A DNA stretch of 64,000 nucleotides, taken from the NCBI GenBank assembly GCA_947579665.1, contig OX388351.1, forward strand, positions 56,304,939 to 56,368,938, read 5' to 3'. Shown here one piece after another: positions 59,040 to 64,000 of the stretch. The stretch's first letter is position 1. Every line of letters begins with the position of its first letter. The DNA is from Sympetrum striolatum. Taxonomy: Eukaryota > Arthropoda > Insecta > Odonata > Libellulidae. Both the position numbers and the translations under genes were made by a program. Below the pieces are notes generated by a model, which saw nothing but the letters and a program-made list of their open reading frames with translations, made no database searches and was not told the DNA's origin.

Positions 59040-59610
59040 GACATTCTTGCGCCCTGAAATTAGTAAAAGCCTCCCCAATTCGTTGTTGCCGGAGAGCGGG
59101 ACGAAAAGTTCCCGAAAAATAGCGCAGTCATAAGAATGAAATACGGTTCGATGTATGTAACGAAGTGAGTGTGGGAGGGTGGCGAGAAAAACAAGCCATG
59201 AGAAGAGGAAAAAGAACCTTCCAATGGCGGACAATGGAGCCTAAGCGTATGTCCAGTTGAGGCTATTCGGGAGGTTGTTTTTATGGGTGGGGAGGGTATC
59301 TGTTGGTGGTGAAGTGGAAAATGTAAGAGAAATTGATCTTGCGATAAGAGGGATGTGTTTGCCTCGTTCTCGCTGACTCTTGGGTTTTCCGGGCGGAAAT
59401 GAACGCGGGCAACGAGTGGCCAATCGGAAGATTTTGTGGACGGGAAGTGGGCGTGGCTCTTCTTTTTGCCTTTGTGCGGCGTCGAACGGGGGTCCCTCGA
59501 GACGCCTTCCTCAGAGTATCTCCTCGTGCTTTTGCTTAGCAAGTGTTGGGACTTGTGCAGGATTCAGGGGTGTTGAATATGATAATTACTCGTATGAGAA
59601 TCGTACGGTG
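59040..59610. promoter_or_regulatory. Purine-rich and GC-rich island 9
   Basis: The plus strand is purine-rich at 59130-59380, with CpG-rich sequence to 59560. The minus-strand frame of 160 codons (59060-59542) is the longest in the window, but it is proline-, serine- and histidine-rich as expected from reading the pyrimidine strand, and has no domain. I do not call it a gene. Confidence 0.3.
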
Positions 59611-62255
59611 TGGAAATAGAGAAAATTGCTCTGATAAAATGCCGAAAATAAATTATTAAATTTCCTGACCTTTCGTTTAGCTACATTATTAATGAGTAGA
59701 GAAGACGATTGTTAAATTCAGCTGTTTATGAAAACAATCATATGGTAATTTAATTTCCAAATGTTTACATCTCTTATGAAAATATATTCAACAGTAAATT
59801 TCATGGTATAGTTATTTCCTTTTCTGAGTAGTTTTACGTCATGGAAAGCTATACATAATTAAATATTTTTCTAAGGTTAGGTTGGCATTTTTTGTCAAAT
59901 TGAAGAATATATTCGATTCAGTGAATCGTAAAATAGAGAACGAGCATAAGTCAACGAAAGCCTGGTAACTTTTCAAAAGAAATTAAAAATTGAATTAAAT
60001 TAGTTAGTTAAATTATCTTGTATCGAAATCTAATGATGTAAGAGTGAAAACGTATTTAAATATGCCAAGATTAAAAATAAAAGCATCTCTTCTTTGGTAA
60101 AGCGAGCAATTAAATTGGATAGCATATTTTACTTCATTGAACCTGTTTTATGTGCGATTAATGTGTTATTAAACTTGGTCGCTGTCCTTTCATAATAAAT
60201 ATGTTTAATTTTAATCTCTAAATATGTTGCTTCCATTTAAACTTAATTAAATAGTATTAAAATGCTTATGCTAGCATACATACTTGTTATTTTGAAAAAG
60301 TCCCCATTTTTACGTTTCCAGCGATTCTGAGGAGAAATTAATATTATAAACATTAAGTATTTGATAAATGCAAAAAATTCATAGTAGTAGTGTATTTACT
60401 TCTAAAATTTTATGCAGCTCTGATGACCGTGCTATAATCAAATCTGTGCTGTATACGTTGCTCTCTATATCTCAAGCTATCAGTAAGTACCAGAATATAT
60501 TCCTGCCGTATTCTTGCCAAGTCCTTATCATGAAGGTATCGAGATTTCATCACATGATAACGTACGTGGACTCAGAGGATTTTGTCTTGCCTTTCTTGCC
60601 ATTCAAGATTGTTAGAATGGTGCGAGGAAATAATAACCGTGCAATCGAGGTTCATAGTTTGGAAGAAATGCGTCTGTACGTAGAGGAAACTGATGTTGAA
60701 GATAAGAGGATAATGTACGCTTCGAACACGCAATTTCACGACAAAGAAAATACTCAATTATTTTGAAAGCTGTTGCTTAGGAATAGACGAGGGAGCTAAA
60801 ATGTGGATTACATTCTAAGTGACTGCCGCGAGATTCTTAAAAGTTCTTGATGACTTCTTTTGAGAATCGTTACGTTTTTTCTCCGTGATTAGAAAATCTC
60901 CTCTGCCTCTGTGAAAGTAACTGCAAATTATATGTTCGTTTACAATTTACTTTATTCGAAAATCATACCACCAGAAAAATGGAGGATGCATGATGAGGTT
61001 TTGAAATTAAGGAGTATTAACTCTGTAAAAAATATGACTTAATCAATGTAAACATACATTTCGACTCTAAAATAGTGCAATTGGTCTGATCTTTATTTTC
61101 TGAATACTCGATATGAGAGATCTTAACGTCACCTTAAATTTGGCAGAAAAAACACCTTCTATGGAAACACGTTTTCTGGAACAGAACCTATCATGACGGC
61201 CTCAGCTGCATGATCACTTTGTGCTTTTACTTTAATGAACGATTCTTAGTCAAGGAAATGATTTTGAAAATAATGAGAATTTTAAACTCTTTACGTCCAA
61301 ATGATGAGCTACATTTCTACATAGAAATTTCTTAAATTAAAGAAAGCAGTTATTTGGAACAAACTATCTCTTGAATGAAAAAATCTGATAGACACCTGTT
61401 GGAAATTTCAGCGTAGTGCCGTGAGTTTCAGGATATTGGGATACCCAGGAGAATCCATAAAACAAGGAAATTTTACATATTTTATAACTATTTAATCTTT
61501 CCCTTTTATTTATTCTCTAAATAATTCCGATGTAGTAAGTCACTTGGTTAGAGAGAAACTTCAACTCACAAAGAGTCAATGAATAATTGATACACAAAAT
61601 TTTAAAATTAGGAATAGATGTATTTAGTAAACAAAATTATATCTTATCAACATGATATTCAAGGATAGTGTCGATAGTTTAAGGACATTTACACATGAAT
61701 TCACTAGTGGCTATTGGTAGCGTTGACAAAATTTCCTGGATTTCATTATCATGTAAGATTTGCTGGGTATTAACTCGAGAATTAAATCATGAAAATCACC
61801 GTTACTAATCACGCTTGCGAAATTACTATTTTTTGTCGATCAGAATTTCTACGTGTTTTATTTTGAAACCTCTAATCTTAGAGTTCATTATTATGTAAGA
61901 TATGCAAGTTATTAGTATTAGAAGTAAGAGATAATAATTACTGTTACTTAATATCTAGAGTTTTAAGTTGAGGGTTAATGCGGCATTAAAAATAACAATT
62001 TAAGCATTTACAGATAAGGTATATATTAGTTTTCATTTTACCACTAAAGCTTATGTGTCTATAGAAATATTAAAATTGAGTCATGAACACTGAAAAAACG
62101 TTTTGTTCAAACCTATAGCTTACCTATACGCATCATTATTTTAGTAACTACCGCGTACTTTTTCCATCTAGTTCTGCTGCAGCTTTTGGGTCACTTACAT
62201 CTAAACTAGGTAACAAGTGAAACGATAAATCGTTTAAAAATTTACTTCAAAACTT
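59611..62255. other. AT-rich stretch with one unrecognised open frame
   Basis: Apart from the frame at 60368-60766, there is a weak direct repeat of about 141 bases (CATTATCATGTAAGATTTGC near 61745, CATTATTATGTAAGATATGC near 61886). Nothing else supported. Confidence 0.4.
60368..60766 (+). CDS. Unrecognised open frame, 132 codons
   Basis: From ATG at 60368 to the TGA at 60764 there is an uninterrupted frame in AT-rich surroundings. The second half is hydrophilic and mixed in composition (RGNNNRAIEVHSLEEMRLYV, then an acidic EETDVEDKR run), less like chance AT-rich translation than other frames here. I recognise no domain, signal peptide or membrane segment, and see no convincing splice sites. 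It may be the remnant of a transposon protein, a single-exon gene or chance. Confidence 0.15.
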   Translation: MQKIHSSSVFTSKILCSSDDRAIIKSVLYTLLSISQAISKYQNIFLPYSCQVLIMKVSRFHHMITYVDSEDFVLPFLPFKIVRMVRGNNNRAIEVHSLEEMRLYVEETDVEDKRIMYASNTQFHDKENTQLF

Positions 62256-63250
62256 ATAAGGAAATCTTTTCAGGCTCGGAGTACCCCGGAAATTACAATC
62301 GACCGCAGATTTCCTTCTTTGTAGCCACGGATGGGTCAAACCTTGGGCCGCCGAAGATTTGGGGATTCCCGGGTGAAATCCGAGATCAATGGAACCACTT
62401 TCGAAATCCCAAATTTGATCGTCTCTCGCCATAAAACGGACCGCGACTCAGCTCTGCCAAAATCGCTCCCTCGGAAGGGAAAACAATGCGAGGACCGCAT
62501 CCGACATTCAGAAGCGTTCGACGGCCAAAAACCCCAGTAAATCAAGGGGACACAAAAAGAGACCTTGGGGGATACGCAACTCAATTACTCAATTTGTCAT
62601 CGCGGGAAGGCGGATTCCTGGGATAATTTTTACACCGACCACGGCTGCACTTATCTGCGGGGATTACCCCATCGCCGGGGGCGGAATAAGATATATTTAC
62701 CCCGTAAATCACATTTTCGCTCCGTTTAAACGCTTCTCCCGACCCGCGCTAAATATAGACCGAGGGCCACTTTGTTACGCCGCTCGTATTTCAGCTGTCA
62801 CGGAAGCTCGCTCCTCTCTTTTAATGCCCTTTCCTTCCATTCGAGATTCCCTTTCAATCCCTTCCCCGCTGTGATTCCCACTTTCTTAGCGTCCCGACGT
62901 TTTGCCCCGGGCAGCGTTCTCACGTACCCCGTTCGATTTTTCACTCGCGCTTTTTCCCAGTACGTGACGTCGATCCATGCGTTAGTCGTTATGAGAGTGA
63001 AAGTGCGCGTAACGAGGTAATATTTGGCCTCGGAGGCTCGATTCTTTTATGTGCGTTTGGGCGCGTGTCCGGGCGATATTTCAGGAGTCGTCCTCCGGCT
63101 GCTATTTTTATTTGGAAAAGCTTTTGACCGGCGATTCAAACCCCGGGAAACGTGGCGTTCCGGAATTATTTATTGAAAGTGCTCGGAATTTACAATTGGA
63201 TTTAGGTGGGAATTTCGATATGGTGGCATGTTGGCTCAAGCGTTCCTGTC
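62256..63250. promoter_or_regulatory. GC-rich island 10
   Basis: About 1 kb, strongly CpG-rich. A pyrimidine-rich acceptor-like CTTTTCAG at 62266-62273 is followed by a frame open for 52 codons (62276-62431), but there is no recognised domain and overlapping frames are open on both strands. GACCGAGGGCC and AAATATAG near 62750 and GTGACGTCGA near 62964 are possible regulatory words. Candidate promoter or enhancer, or an unrecognised exon. Confidence 0.35.
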
Positions 63251-64000
63251 ATTTTTGGATGGATGGAATAGCTTCATTTATCATTTGGCACAGGGTGGAT
63301 GGAATGTTTCTTTATTTTGGCGTAGACCTAATAATCTCAGTCTCGTTCGTTCTTCTGAGATTATAGAAGCTAATTATGACTTTAATAGTTTATTTTATCA
63401 ATAATATTAAATTTTGTATTATAATATATAAATAATGACAATTTAGTAAGCGTGTGTGCAGAGGAAATGGTGATAACAGCTTGGGAATAAGTAGATAAAG
63501 AGGTAAAGGTGTGGAATTCATGAAGTCTATAAGGTATACAGAAGATTAATCTATTTTGTGCGCTGCCAAAAAGGGTTTATAAATTCTAACATATACACTA
63601 AATGATATATAATAGAGTTTGGGGACACAACTAACATAGTAATACTAAATCAGAGAGAGTTATTAATTGAAAGAAAGTTAATGGAACAGTTACAGTGGAT
63701 GGATGAAAAAAAGAGCAGGAGTAAAATTTTTCTCACATCTTTCTTTCAAAAAATAAGTTCGAAAAAGAATAACTTGACTAAGGTTCCCTTCAGAATGCGT
63801 TTTGGTGAATAAAAACTTTTATCAGGGGCATCAACAATCTTAAAAAGAAAACTTGAGCATGATATTTTGTTTAACATGTCTTTTTTGGACAAATAACGAA
63901 AGGCGTTGAATGAATTATAATCCCTGAGTAAAACCATCGCATTGGATATACGTAATGATGTATCCTTTACACATCTCAATCATTCTCAATTAATTTCCTT
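63251..64000. other. AT-rich end of window, nothing recognised
   Basis: The frame 63746-63979 minus has no recognisable motif. No repeat matched. Confidence 0.4.

Noticed and set aside
59060..59542. Minus-strand open frame of 160 codons, the longest in the window
   Set aside because: It lies in a purine-rich tract, so the minus strand reads as proline-, serine- and histidine-rich filler; overlapping frames are open too and no domain or splice pattern is present.
62274..62431. Exon after the acceptor-like CTTTTCAG in GC-rich island 10
   Set aside because: The open frame of 52 codons has no recognised domain and no good donor in phase; overlapping frames are equally open.
1..64000. CRISPR arrays, operons, prophage or bacterial genes
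   Set aside because: No spaced direct repeats of CRISPR type and no dense coding; splice sites, LINEs, SINEs and piggyBac/mariner elements point to an animal nuclear genome.

Overview
The window looks like part of a large intron or intergenic stretch from an arthropod nuclear genome, most likely an insect. It is AT-rich and has no operons or dense coding. It carries many decayed eukaryotic transposons (mariner, Tc1-like, piggyBac-type, non-LTR retrotransposons, tRNA-derived SINEs). The only convincing host coding sequence is one short exon with proper splice sites, at 19699-19831. That exon encodes the start of an immunoglobulin domain of the Sidestep type, a family of insect cell-surface guidance receptors. 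I cannot name the species.

Layout. 0-19.7 kb: a retroposon tail (781-935), a deleted mariner with both ends (2845-3385), two copies of a LINE reverse-transcriptase C-terminus (3588-4012 and 10122-10392), a SINE with a perfect 13-bp target duplication and a hairpin core (5182-5326), a 9-bp minisatellite (7570-7765), the RNase H end of a Jockey-like LINE (15752-16520), and GC-rich islands near 6.5, 10.7 and 13.7-15.2 kb. 19.7-33.5 kb: the Sidestep-like exon; a 441-bp tandem duplication whose second copy is interrupted by a Tc1/mariner-type element, so the empty site can be read from the first copy (22397-23850); a minus-strand LINE C-terminus with a 92-bp tandem duplication at its tail; several SINEs; and a long unclassified repeat with hairpin ends (28115-29100). 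33.5-64 kb: a sparse AT-rich stretch, then a diverged 442-bp tandem duplication (41923-42770), a 177-bp inverted repeat (43063-43239), a piggyBac-type MITE flanked by TTAA (45764-46347), another element with terminal inverted repeats (48591-48944), the second copy of the hairpin-ended repeat (54909-55602), and more GC-rich islands.

How it fits together. If the exon is real, the plus-strand gene runs through the window with introns of at least 19.7 kb upstream and 44 kb downstream, because I found no second exon. GC-rich islands of about 0.4-1.5 kb recur in the AT-rich background. They carry CpG-rich sequence, three perfect TGACGTCA sites and homeodomain-like AT cores, and are the best candidates for regulatory DNA. 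Everything else is mostly transposon fossil and simple repeat. Island and repeat edges are read by eye and are approximate unless a terminal motif is given.
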